From contig NZ_QQTO01000027.1 of assembly GCF_003351345.1 (NCBI RefSeq), forward strand, positions 34,136-98,135: a stretch of 64,000 nucleotides of DNA, in the 5' to 3' direction. This DNA comes from Allobosea caraganae (GTDB lineage Bacteria > Pseudomonadota > Alphaproteobacteria > Rhizobiales > Beijerinckiaceae). Shown piece by piece: positions 27,183 to 36,557 of this stretch. The notes under the pieces are model-generated. The model had not been told where the DNA came from. It made no database searches and saw only the letters and a program-made list of their open reading frames with translations. Numbering within the stretch: position 1 is the stretch's first letter; the number at the start of each line of letters is the position of its first letter. A program made the position numbers and the translations under genes.

Positions 27183-27617
27183 TTGCCGGCGTTCTCCGTA
27201 GGACGCTTACTTGAGGTGTAGTCGATCAACGTTACAGTTCGAAGGCGGCGAAGTTCTTCATCCGCAACGGATCCCGAGCTCACGCAAGCATCGTCGCTCT
27301 GTAGGCGCGACGCTGGCCCGCCGAAGTCGAGGTCATTGGATGCGTAGAAAGGCTTCGGCTGGATTTCGTCTATCCGGCCCCGTCCGGATATCCGCGTCGA
27401 GCTTGAACCATCGATTTCACGAATGGTGGCCGGCGATCCGACGCAACGTCAAGAGAGATTGGTGCCGCGGGGAAAGTTTTCTCTTTCGGCTAACCCGGCC
27501 CGCAGTCGTCGGATGGGGGGTATGAGTCGACGGCTTTTCGCATCGTCCGCGGGCAATGCGGCGGAAAGGTCGAAGGTCGCCGGGCATAGTTGTGGCGCGA
27601 GGCGACGTCGTCCTAGG
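27183..27617. other. Intergenic region between the effector cluster and the jetA remnant
   Basis: Several overlapping short frames exist in both directions but none has a recognisable motif or ribosome-binding site. A symmetrical element, ATCCGG-CCCCGT-CCGGAT, lies at 27372-27389 and could be an operator. The promoter for the minus-strand effector cluster should lie here. Confidence 0.35.
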
Positions 27618-28112
27618 ATGCGAGCGAACGATCGGTGGGGGACCGCATTGTTCGGCGTTCTGAACTCGGACATCTTCACGTTATTCTCGGGTACCAATCG
27701 ACGCCTCTACGAAGAGGTCCTCGTCAAGGTCTACTCGACCTGGTTTAGGGCGGATCTGCTCTTTCCCACGCAATCCGAAGTCGTGGCTTGATCTATGACG
27801 GGTTGGCGGCTTGCCCGGAACTATGGCGCGAGGACGAAACTCCGGTGTCGCATGACCAGGTCTTGGGCAGGCGCGGACGCCGCCTCAGGAGGCGCTGGCT
27901 TGAAGCCGTCGACGAGGCGGCAACGACCGACGCGATGGCGCGTGCGCGACACATCTACGCCCGCCTCATAGATACCGGATGGCTGGAGGAGAGCCGCTAT
28001 GGCCTTCGAGTGACCGTGGACATGCCGTCCGGTGCCATGCGGCTACTGGAATTCCTCTGCCTGCTTCGCGAGGGCGTGTCGGAGGAACTCGGCGGGCTGA
28101 CCGGGGCATGCC
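27618..28112 (+). pseudogene. jetA: Frameshifted and truncated Wadjet JetA-like gene
   Basis: From ATG 27618 the frame reads GVLNSDIFTLFSGTNRRLYE and ends QSEVVA at 27791. One base later the next frame continues IYDGLAACPELWRED through about residue 160 (LLEFLCLLREGVSEELGG), and homology then stops abruptly near 28110. Joined across a single-base deletion at about 27787, it matches the N-terminal winged-helix part of JetA, the kleisin-like subunit of Wadjet SMC anti-plasmid systems. No jetB, jetC or jetD follows. It is a relic of a deleted Wadjet locus. Confidence 0.65.
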
Positions 28113-28293
28113 GATGTAGTTCGTCAACGACCGCTGCAGCTTCATATTGGCCGAATGGAGTTTGTGATCGAGACCACTGACAGCTGGAGTCGGTGTTATT
28201 TGGCAGGCACTTCAATCCTTGTCCCAGTGCCGGTGCCGCGACGTCGTGATGTCAGCAGTGGGTCGCACGCGCTGGTTCAAAGCAGAGTGCCCG

Positions 28294-28490
28294 GAAGCGG
28301 ACGTTCCGAACGTCGGCTTCGGGCCATCCTTGCCCGTTCAACGGACGCGGCCGAGTCCCACATGCGGCCACAACGTTCCGGACAATAGTGCCCTTGACAT
28401 GTTTAGGGCAGAACCACCGGTTTTTTCTGTAGAGCCGGTTCCGCGTTGCGCCAACTCCGGACATTGGCACCGTGACCGAAAGCGGACACA
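28294..28490 (+). repeat. Dispersed repeat, copy 1
   Basis: This 200-bp stretch contains the conserved core GACAATAGTGCCCTTGACAT followed by ACCACCGG and GTTGCGCCA. It matches copies at 36281-36450 and 52722-52832. Its flank ACATTGGC..GACCGAAAGCGGAC is shared with copy 3, and its left part, from GAAGCGGACGTTCC, with copy 2. The sequence on either side (28113-28293, 28491-28703) contains no gene that I can support. Reverse-strand translations of the core look like a conserved hypothetical protein but are probably artefacts. Confidence 0.75.
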
Positions 28491-28703
28491 CACTTTGCTG
28501 GATCACGCTCAATCGCAGCTTGCAACCACGCGATGGAGCACGTGTGGTCGCCGCGATGGACGTCGAGCGCTCCGTGATAACTTTCATCCAGTGCTCCGCT
28601 GCTCTGGATGGGAGGCCCTTCCAGAGCTGACGTGGCCATGGGACAACCGAGGGAATTCAGAGCCTCCATCTCTGGGTTGTCCTCAGGATGATAGGCGCTC
28701 CAG

Positions 28704-30662
28704 TTGCTCGATGATGAAGACCTGACTCGGTTCCTGCGCGCTTTCGAGGCCAGGGCTATGCCGGGCGTCGAGCCTCGGCCACCCGGCATAGTTTTGCTGA
28801 ACGAGAAAGGCTTGTTTCCAACCGAGCTTGGTCGCCTTGTGAGCTCCCTGCAAATTGCAGCCGTTCTTGGAGATGCGCCTCGGCTGGCAGCAGCCGCGGC
28901 GCGGCTAATAGTCAATGAGCATGTCGAACAGCGATTTACGCCGCTGTCTGATCTGGATGCTTGGGCACAAGCGATTGCCTGGGCAGTGAAGGAGCCAGCA
29001 CTCAGCGACCCAGCTGCTCTGGACTCAGCATCATTTCGAGATCGCGAAGAAATTGTTGGTGCGGCCTGTCTACGCCTGCGGAAACGCGGTTTTAGGTTTG
29101 ATATCGCCGCCTATGGGCCGCGAATTGAGGGCAGCGCTCGACAGCAGATCGTCAGCAGCGTCGAAGGGTACATTCGTCTCCTGGGCGGTCTGGAGACCGT
29201 GAACCAACTTCTTCGCGCAATGCGCGATGCAAATAATCTACACGACGGGATGTGGCTGTTTGGAGAGGTCGGACTCGGCCTGTACGCTGCCAAGCATCCG
29301 ATGATCCCGGTCGGCTGGCTGATGTCGCTGGCTCTACGGAACCTAGACAAGAAAGCGACCGCCCGAAAGCCCGCGGTTGCCTGGGCTTCGCTCATCGCGC
29401 TGGCCACTGATTTCGCTGCCGTCCACGATTGCCAGCGATACAGCTCATTCGAGGATATGGACCTTCATCCGAGCCAGCTTCACCGCACGCTGGCTTCGTC
29501 GACGTTGTGGCGGGAGTTCTTCACCCTGCCGCAAATGCCGACGCAGGCCATGCGTCAGGTGCTGGATGCGCTAGTCGGGGTTCTGACCGAGGACGATGCT
29601 CATCGCCTGGGTTTCGCGCCGTCCGCCCTGGTGAGCGAGATCGCGAAGCTCTCCGAGACGTCGACAGAAGATCGTGCCACTACATTTCCCCGCGTCAATG
29701 CCGAACAGGCACTTCCTCTGTTGACACGGCTGACCCAAGGCGCCGCTGAGCGAGTGAACAGCGGCTACAGCGATCCGCTCGCTGCTCAAGGCCGCACTCA
29801 AGATAGCGTGCTGCTTTTCGCGTGCGGACGCGACCAGGCCATCACACTGCCCCGCTCATTCCTGGCTGAAGCTGCATGCGAGTTTGTGTTCGGCCTTCTC
29901 TGGTCGAAGCTGGGCCCCCGCGCCGGCGACGTGGTCGGGCTGACCATGGAGAGGGCGGTAGCGACTGCGTGCCAGGGCAAGGCACCCACAGTGCTTAGCA
30001 GCCATCCATACGAAGTTAGGGGCCAGCGGTTCGAGTTCGATGCAGCGACACGGGATGGGGACCGCATCACTCTGATCGAGACCAAGGGAAAGATGCTGAC
30101 ACGGCAGTCGCGCTCGGGCGACATGTTCGCCTTCTTTCGCGACTACACTGATAGCTTCCTTCGAATGCTCTCCCAGCTCGTGCGCCACGAGATCAATCTG
30201 AGGGCTGGCGACACACCGCTGACCAAGCCGGCCGAGCTTGTCGACGATTTCCAGCCGGTGAAGGTCGCCGTATCGCCGCTGAGCTATGGACCCGCAAGTG
30301 ATAAGGCGCTGTCGAATGCCGTCGTTCGCTCACTGGTTGGCGCGAAGCTGACGGTGGTGGTGCCGGACAAAGAGAATGAACGGATCATCGCCGACTTCAA
30401 TAGGCGTTCTGCAAAAATCTTGGATGACATTGCCAGCGTAGCACCGAAGGAGGAAGGGCTTGTTCAGCTTTTCCCTTATCTCATCGACGTGTTTTGGTTG
30501 GACCTCGGCCAGCTTCTTTATGTTCTCGACCGAGCCAACACCGTCTGGGACGCTTTCCGGCCGCTGAAGCACATCACGTTCGGCTCTCGCGACTTCTGGA
30601 CAGAGCTGGCCCATGCCGAACGCGGCGGGCTGACCACCGGCAAATGGCGACCGGTTAGGTGA
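28704..30662 (+). CDS. Uncharacterised protein with possible PD-(D/E)xK nuclease motif
   Basis: The 652-residue protein is largely helical in its first 400 residues, with no family I recognise. Near residues 444-461 it has FEFDAATRDG followed by ITLIETKGK, i.e. D446 then E459-x-K461, the spacing expected of a PD-(D/E)xK restriction-type nuclease core. The C-terminal 200 residues include VKVAVSPLSYGP and VVVPDKENERIIADF. The start is TTG at 28704, which has a stop 9-12 bases upstream; ATG 28758 is an alternative. The N-terminus may have been clipped during insertion. It is followed 156 bases later by a trypsin-like protease, suggesting a two-gene module inside a defence island. Confidence 0.6.
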   Translation: MLDDEDLTRFLRAFEARAMPGVEPRPPGIVLLNEKGLFPTELGRLVSSLQIAAVLGDAPRLAAAAARLIVNEHVEQRFTPLSDLDAWAQAIAWAVKEPALSDPAALDSASFRDREEIVGAACLRLRKRGFRFDIAAYGPRIEGSARQQIVSSVEGYIRLLGGLETVNQLLRAMRDANNLHDGMWLFGEVGLGLYAAKHPMIPVGWLMSLALRNLDKKATARKPAVAWASLIALATDFAAVHDCQRYSSFEDMDLHPSQLHRTLASSTLWREFFTLPQMPTQAMRQVLDALVGVLTEDDAHRLGFAPSALVSEIAKLSETSTEDRATTFPRVNAEQALPLLTRLTQGAAERVNSGYSDPLAAQGRTQDSVLLFACGRDQAITLPRSFLAEAACEFVFGLLWSKLGPRAGDVVGLTMERAVATACQGKAPTVLSSHPYEVRGQRFEFDAATRDGDRITLIETKGKMLTRQSRSGDMFAFFRDYTDSFLRMLSQLVRHEINLRAGDTPLTKPAELVDDFQPVKVAVSPLSYGPASDKALSNAVVRSLVGAKLTVVVPDKENERIIADFNRRSAKILDDIASVAPKEEGLVQLFPYLIDVFWLDLGQLLYVLDRANTVWDAFRPLKHITFGSRDFWTELAHAERGGLTTGKWRPVR

Positions 30663-30818
30663 TCAGGAGACACAGCCGATTGGAGAGGTGCAGCCTCAGG
30701 TTCAGGCCTCTCTCGGAATGGGATTTCACCACGAGCAAGCTTGGCCTCCGGATTTTCCGCATCCAGGATCGAATGGGCGATTTTGCCCCGGAGGATTAGG
30801 ATACGTGACGGAGCTGCG

Positions 30819-31622
30819 ATGACCGAGGACGAGTGGAAGGACCATTGCCGCAAGGCTGTCACTGCCATGAAGGGTCTTACGGCGCCCTTCGGGTCTGCCA
30901 TGTCCTACGAAGCCCCCGATGATCTTCCCCGTCTTTCTGGCACCGGCTCTGTCCTCGAGCTGCTGGGGCGCCGCTTCATCCTCACCAACGAGCATGTCCT
31001 GCTCGACGAAAAGACTGGGTCTGAGCGTCCGAACCTGGCCTATGGACTAGCTGGCACCGACTCCGTTTTTCGAATGGACCGCGGTTTTCTATCGGCCCCG
31101 TTTCCGATCGATTGCGCGATCTGTCCTCTCCCGGAGCCAGTGTGGGAGATGACGAGCACCGCGGCCGCGATCCCGGAGCGTTTGATCACTTGGGCGCACG
31201 TCCCCGCGGCCCGGGAGATCCTGTTCTTCCGTGGATATGCGCAGGAGAACTCGCATTTTCATTTCGAGCACCTGCTGAGCGGGTCGACGTCATACGCCAC
31301 GCAGGCCATGGAAGAGGCGCCGGCAGGGCTGGATGAGCGGTTCTTCTTCGCGCTGCATCACACGCCGGAAAAAGCAGAGATGCTTGACGGCGTCGGCCAT
31401 CTTCCGCTTCCGCCAGGGTTCAGCGGATCCACCGTCTGGAATACGCGGTATGTCGAATGCCTGCTGGCCGGCAGGCCGTGGACGCCGGAAGAGGCACGAG
31501 TCACCGGCGTCGTCTGCCGATGGCGGTCGGGCGACACTGGCATCGTCGTGCTGCGGGTAGAATATCTGCGGAGTTGGTTGCTCAATGCCGCCAACGAGAT
31601 GGCGCTAAGAGGGCACATCTAG
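30819..31622 (+). CDS. Trypsin-like serine protease domain protein
   Basis: From ATG 30819 (GGAG six bases upstream) the protein has 267 residues. It shows a chymotrypsin-fold pattern: RRFILTNEHVL with H59, PFPIDCAICPL with D98, and LPPGFSGSTVW with S202. Only the catalytic positions match trypsin families; the oxyanion segment is GFSGST instead of GDSGGP. There is no signal peptide, so the protein is probably cytoplasmic. It pairs with the possible nuclease upstream. Standalone cytoplasmic trypsin-like proteins next to nucleases recur in predicted conflict systems. It is convergent with the CBASS genes. Confidence 0.72.
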   Translation: MTEDEWKDHCRKAVTAMKGLTAPFGSAMSYEAPDDLPRLSGTGSVLELLGRRFILTNEHVLLDEKTGSERPNLAYGLAGTDSVFRMDRGFLSAPFPIDCAICPLPEPVWEMTSTAAAIPERLITWAHVPAAREILFFRGYAQENSHFHFEHLLSGSTSYATQAMEEAPAGLDERFFFALHHTPEKAEMLDGVGHLPLPPGFSGSTVWNTRYVECLLAGRPWTPEEARVTGVVCRWRSGDTGIVVLRVEYLRSWLLNAANEMALRGHI

Positions 31623-31653
31623 ACTGGTCGGCGAGCACTGTTCGGGAGATAGA

Positions 31654-32112
31654 TCAGCTCGTGAGCGAGACCTGGCCGGGCGCGGCGCGTCGGACGAACA
31701 TGTAGGCAGCGGCCTCGACGAGGAAAAAGCACCGCAACCTGACGATCATGAGCGCTGAAAAATCGATGTCCCGCTCGCCGTTGACGAGGCTCTGCATCGA
31801 CGAGATGTCCTCTTGGCTCGGCCGAACCGGAAAGCTGGGATGGGAGTGCCACTCGCCGAGATAGTTGAAGCGTTTGAAATCGGAGCCGGTCCTGCAAAAG
31901 AAGCCTTCGAGAGCTTCCGCATGATGTTCAGGGCTGCGGACGAAATGAGCAGCCGTTCCGGTCTTGTCGTCGACGGAGAAGTCGACGATTCGAAAATGAT
32001 CCGGTGCGACTTGCTCACCCATGAGGATGCCGCCGATCTCGCGCCGGCCGGCACGTCTCAGACATTTGCGAAGCCGAGCCCGCTGGTTACTTGGAAGACT
32101 GATCGTGACCAT
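31654..32112 (-). CDS. cap3: CBASS Cap3, JAB/JAMM deconjugase
   Basis: The 152-residue protein from ATG 32112 carries a complete JAMM zinc-protease motif: E25 in REIGGILMGE, H89-S-H91-P, S99 and D102. Cap3 removes Cap2-ligated CD-NTase from its conjugates and limits type II CBASS signalling. The longer frame to 32268 would overlap cap2 much more and has shadow-like composition, so the ATG overlapping the cap2 end by 26 bases was chosen. It is the last gene of the minus-strand operon. Confidence 0.88.
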   Translation of the reverse strand: MVTISLPSNQRARLRKCLRRAGRREIGGILMGEQVAPDHFRIVDFSVDDKTGTAAHFVRSPEHHAEALEGFFCRTGSDFKRFNYLGEWHSHPSFPVRPSQEDISSMQSLVNGERDIDFSALMIVRLRCFFLVEAAAYMFVRRAAPGQVSLTS

Positions 32113-33811
32113 CGAACGCCGTAGGCATGAGTTCGCGCAGCAGGGCAAGGCTCTCTGCGACAGAGGCGGGGTCCTGTTCGACCTTCCAGGGATCCGAGCC
32201 GGCCAGTTCGATCGGCCACGTCTCGAACGGCTGGGAGAAAATCCAGGCTGCGCGTAGGCCGATCGCATAGGCCGGCGCGGGAAAAGCGCTGTCCTCTGGA
32301 CGCGTGAGCACGTCGGTCGCTAAGCGTGCCAAATGGCCTGCGATGATGGCCACTTCCGCATCGTCGGCCACAAGTGGGCCGCCGGTCGCCGTCGGCGCCG
32401 CGTATGGGGCCGAGAAGCTGGCGAGCGGGGCGGGTACGCCGTGGCCGTTGCACCAGGCGTTGATCTGATTGCGAGCCGCCTGCGGTTCCGGCTCATGGCC
32501 TGACCGAACGCGCGCCACGAGGCCGCCGATGCCACCGGCAAAGACCTCGCCCCAGACGAACGGTTTCAGGCTTTCCTTCGCGACCGCGGCGCAGAAGTTG
32601 AAGCAATGGGCATCGGCGGTCGCGTCGATGATGACGTCACAGGCGCGCAACGCCGACATCACCGAGTCAATCGAATCGGCGCTTTCCTGGCCGCCCAGCG
32701 CGACGCGTCGCACTGTAACGTCGATTGTTCCTGCAATCTCGATGAGGCGGCTGCGGACTGCGTCGACCTTGTGAACGCCGGCGGCCCCGGCGCCGAGCTC
32801 GTTTCGCACGAGGTTTGCGGCGAACATGACGTCGTCATCAACGAGCGTAAACTTGCGCACCCCTGCGCGCGCCAGCATCGCGGCGAGTTTGGAGCCAAGC
32901 GAGCCGCACCCCACGATGCCGACGCTCTTTTCGGAAAGGACGGCATAATCTTCCGGGAGCCGGCTGCCGGCGGCGACCTTCAGAATCCGAGAGCGACCGA
33001 AGTAGCGCTTTTGGCTGCCGTCATAGGCGTAGAAATGTGCGATCTCGGTGTCGGACGCCAGCACCAGGTCCATCTCGCCGCTATCGGCGAGCGCCTGCTC
33101 GCGGAGCGTTTCCAATCCGAGACCACCGAGCAGCTCTGCGATGCTCACCTGTGTCGCGGCCGGCATGGCGGCCGCCTGCGGCAGTCGAATGGCATGGCCG
33201 CGTTTCGTCGTCTCACGGATGCCCGCTGGCCAGGCGCGCGCATCTGCGACGCCATCGATCTCGGCGATCGTCACGGTGAAGGTTTCCGCGTGATGCTTTT
33301 CGGCGATGCCGATCTCGATCGACTGACCGGCTTCGATCGCCTTCACGCGCTCTTCGATCGGTAGCGTCAGCAGGAAGCGGAAGTATGAGCCGCGGACGCT
33401 TTGGCCGAGCGAAACAGCGTGCGCAGATGGCAGTTCGGGACCGTCGACATCGCGCTCGCCGGCGATCAGCCGACGGGCGCTTTCGATCATCATCGCCCCG
33501 GTGATCGTCGTCTCCCAATTGTCGGCGCGATATTCGAGGCAAAGATTTCCGCCGGCGCCGTACTGGTGGATCGAGAGGCGGCTGCCGTCTCGGGGAACGA
33601 CGATGGGCGGGGCATTGGGGTGGAATTCCGCATAAGTCATCGTGAGCGGAATGCTGTCACCGTTGTGTTCGATCTCGAAGTCGACGGCGAACGCGGCACC
33701 CTCCGAAAGATACCAGCGCACGCCTCTAAGCCAGTTCACGCGCTCGGCGAGATCAGCGACGCTCTGGCGCTCGGCTCGCGCCCTTGCCGGGGTTTCGAGC
33801 CACCAGATCAT
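32087..33811 (-). CDS. cap2: CBASS Cap2, E2-E1 ubiquitin-transfer-like fusion
   Basis: The 574-residue protein from ATG 33811 has an N-terminal E2-like domain with the likely catalytic C91 in GGNLCLEYRADNWE. A linker and a ThiF/E1 domain follow: the adenylation site GCGSLGS at 301-307, acidic VDDD at 324-327, N333/R336, and cysteine candidates 403, 407 and 454. In type II CBASS, Cap2 conjugates the cyclase C-terminus to targets and primes it. The start overlaps the cyclase stop by four bases (ATGA at 33808-33811). The longer frame reaching 34054 is antisense-like sequence inside the cyclase gene and was rejected. Confidence 0.9.
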   Translation of the reverse strand: MIWWLETPARARAERQSVADLAERVNWLRGVRWYLSEGAAFAVDFEIEHNGDSIPLTMTYAEFHPNAPPIVVPRDGSRLSIHQYGAGGNLCLEYRADNWETTITGAMMIESARRLIAGERDVDGPELPSAHAVSLGQSVRGSYFRFLLTLPIEERVKAIEAGQSIEIGIAEKHHAETFTVTIAEIDGVADARAWPAGIRETTKRGHAIRLPQAAAMPAATQVSIAELLGGLGLETLREQALADSGEMDLVLASDTEIAHFYAYDGSQKRYFGRSRILKVAAGSRLPEDYAVLSEKSVGIVGCGSLGSKLAAMLARAGVRKFTLVDDDVMFAANLVRNELGAGAAGVHKVDAVRSRLIEIAGTIDVTVRRVALGGQESADSIDSVMSALRACDVIIDATADAHCFNFCAAVAKESLKPFVWGEVFAGGIGGLVARVRSGHEPEPQAARNQINAWCNGHGVPAPLASFSAPYAAPTATGGPLVADDAEVAIIAGHLARLATDVLTRPEDSAFPAPAYAIGLRAAWIFSQPFETWPIELAGSDPWKVEQDPASVAESLALLRELMPTAFDGHDQSSK

Positions 33812-35028
33812 TCCGCGCCGCCGAACCCCTGGGGCTTGGTCGGAACTCGGCTTCTGTCCGGAAAGGAGAGACCTGCGCTGGCCGGCGCCACCGATGCGGT
33901 TTTCAGCAGCGGGGATCGCGTCGGCGGCTGGCGGCGGCGTGCCGCGCGATCGGCAAGCGGACCGCCGACGCCGCGACCGACCGTCTCGGTGATCACCGTC
34001 CTGTCGCTCGAACGGGCTGCCTCGGCGAATTCCGTCCTGGCCTTCTGCAGCCACTCGGCAAAGGCGGTCGCCCGCTCAGGATGTTCCGCCCATTTGTCGG
34101 CGAAGTTTTCGAGTGGATCGGTCGGGTTCGGGATCCAGTACCGGTTGTCGTGCCACAGGATGTGCTTGTCCATGCCTGCGAGAATGACCGCCAGCGCTTC
34201 GCCGATCGTCTCTTCGCCATTGTAGGAATGCGCGGCGAGCGTGGTGATGATGACGGAGATCGGCCGGTCTTCTTTGCGACCCTCAAAGGTGTGGTCCCTG
34301 TGCCGCTTGAGGATCATGACCGCGGCCTGAAGGGGGGTGCGGACTTTGTAGTCCGGGATATCCTCGACGCTTGCCTTCACGCTTTCGGCAAGCATGCGTT
34401 TGCGGCGTTCGAGAGCGGCTGCCATCCGGCTCTTGAACCACTCACAATAACCCTTGGGATTTGAGCGTGGCCAGTCGTCCGTGACGGCGGTGTAGGTCGC
34501 ACCGTCCTTATCGGTGATGGCGATCGCGGTCGTGGTCCAGCGAGCGTCGAGGCCGCGAGATTCCAGCAGGATGCGGGCGCTTTGGACATTCGGAAGGGCG
34601 GGCACCACATCCATGTGGAACTGGGCGCCATCGGCATAGTCGAGGACCCAGCAGCGGCGACCCTCGCGCAGCGGCTTGTTCATGCTCTGCGCCTTGCGAT
34701 AGGCCTCGATCTCCACGCCGAGCAGGGTCTTGAGCTGCTGCTGCGTCAGCGAGGTCTTGCCGAGCTTCTGAAACTCGCAAACCGAATCGACGTCATACTC
34801 CTCCGCGTCGTTTGAGGGCCGGATGGTCGTGCCGAGACGGAATGACCCCTGCACGTAGACCTTCGGGCCGTACTGCCGGACGGTCGATGTGTCGCGGTGC
34901 AGCCAGTCCCCCAACGATTTGTAGCTCCGCTCGGCCTGCTCGTACCGGCTGGATGGCACGCTCAGTTCTTCGGCAAGGTCCTCGAGGAATTCCTCGCTCT
35001 CGCGGGTACGCGTCTGCTTGTCCACCAT
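33808..35028 (-). CDS. CBASS CD-NTase (cyclic oligonucleotide synthase)
   Basis: The 406-residue protein from ATG 35028 (GGGAGG five bases upstream) has the nucleotidyltransferase signature QGSFRLGTTIRP (G61-S62), EEYDVDSVCEF with D79 and D81, and the third acidic residue D140 in FHMDVVPAL. On phage infection it would make a cyclic di- or trinucleotide that activates Cap5. The C-terminal 60 residues are low-complexity and end in GFGGAE; the extreme C-terminus is the site Cap2 conjugates in this class. The clade (D, G or other) cannot be set by eye. It is divergent from cap5. Confidence 0.9.
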   Translation of the reverse strand: MVDKQTRTRESEEFLEDLAEELSVPSSRYEQAERSYKSLGDWLHRDTSTVRQYGPKVYVQGSFRLGTTIRPSNDAEEYDVDSVCEFQKLGKTSLTQQQLKTLLGVEIEAYRKAQSMNKPLREGRRCWVLDYADGAQFHMDVVPALPNVQSARILLESRGLDARWTTTAIAITDKDGATYTAVTDDWPRSNPKGYCEWFKSRMAAALERRKRMLAESVKASVEDIPDYKVRTPLQAAVMILKRHRDHTFEGRKEDRPISVIITTLAAHSYNGEETIGEALAVILAGMDKHILWHDNRYWIPNPTDPLENFADKWAEHPERATAFAEWLQKARTEFAEAARSSDRTVITETVGRGVGGPLADRAARRRQPPTRSPLLKTASVAPASAGLSFPDRSRVPTKPQGFGGAE

Positions 35029-35087
35029 CGGCCTCCCAAGTGAAGCCCAGGCGCCGCATGTGGATTGTCGAACTGCGCGGTTGAGCA

Positions 35088-35114
35088 TTGAGGATGAAAC
35101 GTGAACATTATACT
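35088..35114 (+). promoter_or_regulatory. Probable cap5 promoter in the CBASS divergent region
   Basis: TATACT at 35109-35114 makes a good -10 box, with TTGAGG at 35088-35093 as a weak -35 (15-base spacing) and TTGAGC at 35081 as an alternative. Transcription would start near 35121, just before the cap5 ATG at 35136. The cyclase operon must start from the opposite strand within the same 107 bases. Confidence 0.4.
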
Positions 35115-35135
35115 GAACTCGATCGGAACTTCACC

Positions 35136-36269
35136 ATGGCAAAAACACAAATCCCAAACAAAATTCAGGTCGCCCTTTGGGCGAAAGCCGCCGGGCGCTG
35201 CGAGTACCGTGGCTGCAATGAGGATCTCATAGGCGACCTGATCGCCGGCCGCGAGGATGGGAAGTTCGGCTTTATTGCCCACATCGTCGCCGACAGCGCT
35301 GACGGCCCGCGCGGCGACGTGATTCGCTCACCGCTGCTCGCCAAGGACCTGAGCAATCTCATGCTGCTTTGCGCGAAGCATCATAAGGGCGTGGACGTCG
35401 ATTATCTCGCAGATCATCCGGAGAATGTCCTCCTTGAGATGAAGGCGGAGCACGAAGACCGGATCGCCATCGTGACGGGCATGGCGCAGGAGCGCGCCGC
35501 TCACGTGCTGCGGTTCGCAGCAGACATCGGACAGAGGGACGCCCTCGTTTCGACCCGGTCGATCTTCATGGCGATGCCGCCGGACCGGCATCCCGCAGAG
35601 GGGCGCACGATCGACATCGAGCTGGTAGGATGTGACTATGCCGATCACGAAGCGAGTTATTGGACTGTCCAGCAGGACAACCTGCGGCGCGTTTTCGCAC
35701 GCAAGGTGAAAGAGCGGATTGAGCAGAAGGAAATAAGACAGCTCAGCGTTTTTGCTCTCGCGCCGCAGCCCCTTCTGATCGAGCTTGGACATCTTTTGGG
35801 TGACATCGTTCCGGTCACGGTCCACCAGAGATATCGCGAGCCGGCGACGTGGCGTTGGCAAGCTGAGCAGCCAGCTATCACGTTCCAAGTCGGTGAGTAT
35901 TCCGGCCCACCGGAGGCTGCGGTCGCGCTGAAGCTGGCGCTCAGCGCAACCGTCTCGGACGATAGGATACGGGCGGTGCTTGGAGACAATGTCGCAATCT
36001 GGTCGTTGACCGCGGAAAATCCGCACAACGACATTATGCGGCGGCCCGAAGACTTGGTTGAATTCAAGCGCCATCTCCGACGGCTGCTGGACCGTATCAA
36101 GGCCGTCCACGGCGAGAAGGCCACGATCAACGTCTTTCCGGCATTGCCGAATTCGGCCGCGGTCGAGGTGGGACGAGTACTGATGCCGAAGGCTGACCTG
36201 CCGCTGCGCATCTATGATCAGAACCGCACTGAAGGCGGCTTCATTCCAACGTTGACGGTTGCCGGGTAA
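35136..36269 (+). CDS. cap5: CBASS effector Cap5, HNH nuclease-SAVED fusion
   Basis: The 377-residue protein from ATG 35136 starts with an HNH nuclease: C22 and C27 in [22 protein letters not shown] with H49, then [13 protein letters not shown] with C79 and H82/H83. Residues of about 150-377 form a SAVED ligand-sensing domain ([45 protein letters not shown]). Cap5 degrades double-stranded DNA after the SAVED domain binds the cyclic nucleotide. Longer starts at 35088 have no ribosome-binding site. Divergent orientation from the cyclase is less usual than a single operon and gives the effector its own promoter. Confidence 0.9.
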   Translation: MAKTQIPNKIQVALWAKAAGRCEYRGCNEDLIGDLIAGREDGKFGFIAHIVADSADGPRGDVIRSPLLAKDLSNLMLLCAKHHKGVDVDYLADHPENVLLEMKAEHEDRIAIVTGMAQERAAHVLRFAADIGQRDALVSTRSIFMAMPPDRHPAEGRTIDIELVGCDYADHEASYWTVQQDNLRRVFARKVKERIEQKEIRQLSVFALAPQPLLIELGHLLGDIVPVTVHQRYREPATWRWQAEQPAITFQVGEYSGPPEAAVALKLALSATVSDDRIRAVLGDNVAIWSLTAENPHNDIMRRPEDLVEFKRHLRRLLDRIKAVHGEKATINVFPALPNSAAVEVGRVLMPKADLPLRIYDQNRTEGGFIPTLTVAG

Positions 36270-36280
36270 CCGAACAGCCA

Positions 36281-36450
36281 GCAAGCCGACCTTCCTAACG
36301 TCAGCTATGGGCCAACTTTGCGCGTTCAACGGACGTGGCCAAGGCAAACATGCGGCCATGACGTCACGGACAATAGTGCCCTTGACATGCTCAGGGCGGA
36401 ACCACCGGCTTTTGCTGTAGCGCCAGTGCCGCGTTGCGCCATAAGCAGAC
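36281..36450 (+). repeat. Dispersed repeat, copy 2
   Basis: The repeat begins 12 bases after the cap5 stop, shares the core ACAATAGTGCCCTTGACATG with copy 1 at 28381 and copy 3 at 52723, and continues through GCTGTAGCGCCAGTGCCGCG to GTTGCGCC. Copies 1 and 2 are in the same orientation and bracket the block 28.5-36.3 kb. The rest of the gap to 36557 holds no gene I can support. Confidence 0.75.
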
Positions 36451-36557
36451 TCTGCGAACCAGACACTCACAGGGCGCGCCTTCGAGGTCTGCTGGCGACC
36501 CATGTCGGACGTTTGGAAGGTCCGCTCTCAGGCGGCTCGTCTTGCGCACTCGGCTCG

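Noticed and set aside
33811..34054. N-terminal extension of Cap2 to 34054
   Set aside because: It overlaps the end of the cyclase gene out of frame and has arginine-rich shadow composition. ATG 33811 overlaps the cyclase stop by four bases, as expected for coupling.
35328..36503. 391-codon minus-strand frame opposite cap5
   Set aside because: It is antisense to the HNH-SAVED gene. Its N-terminal part is a translation of dispersed repeat copy 2 (RWFRPEHVKGTIVRD), which also appears in copy 1, so it reflects repeated DNA and not a protein.
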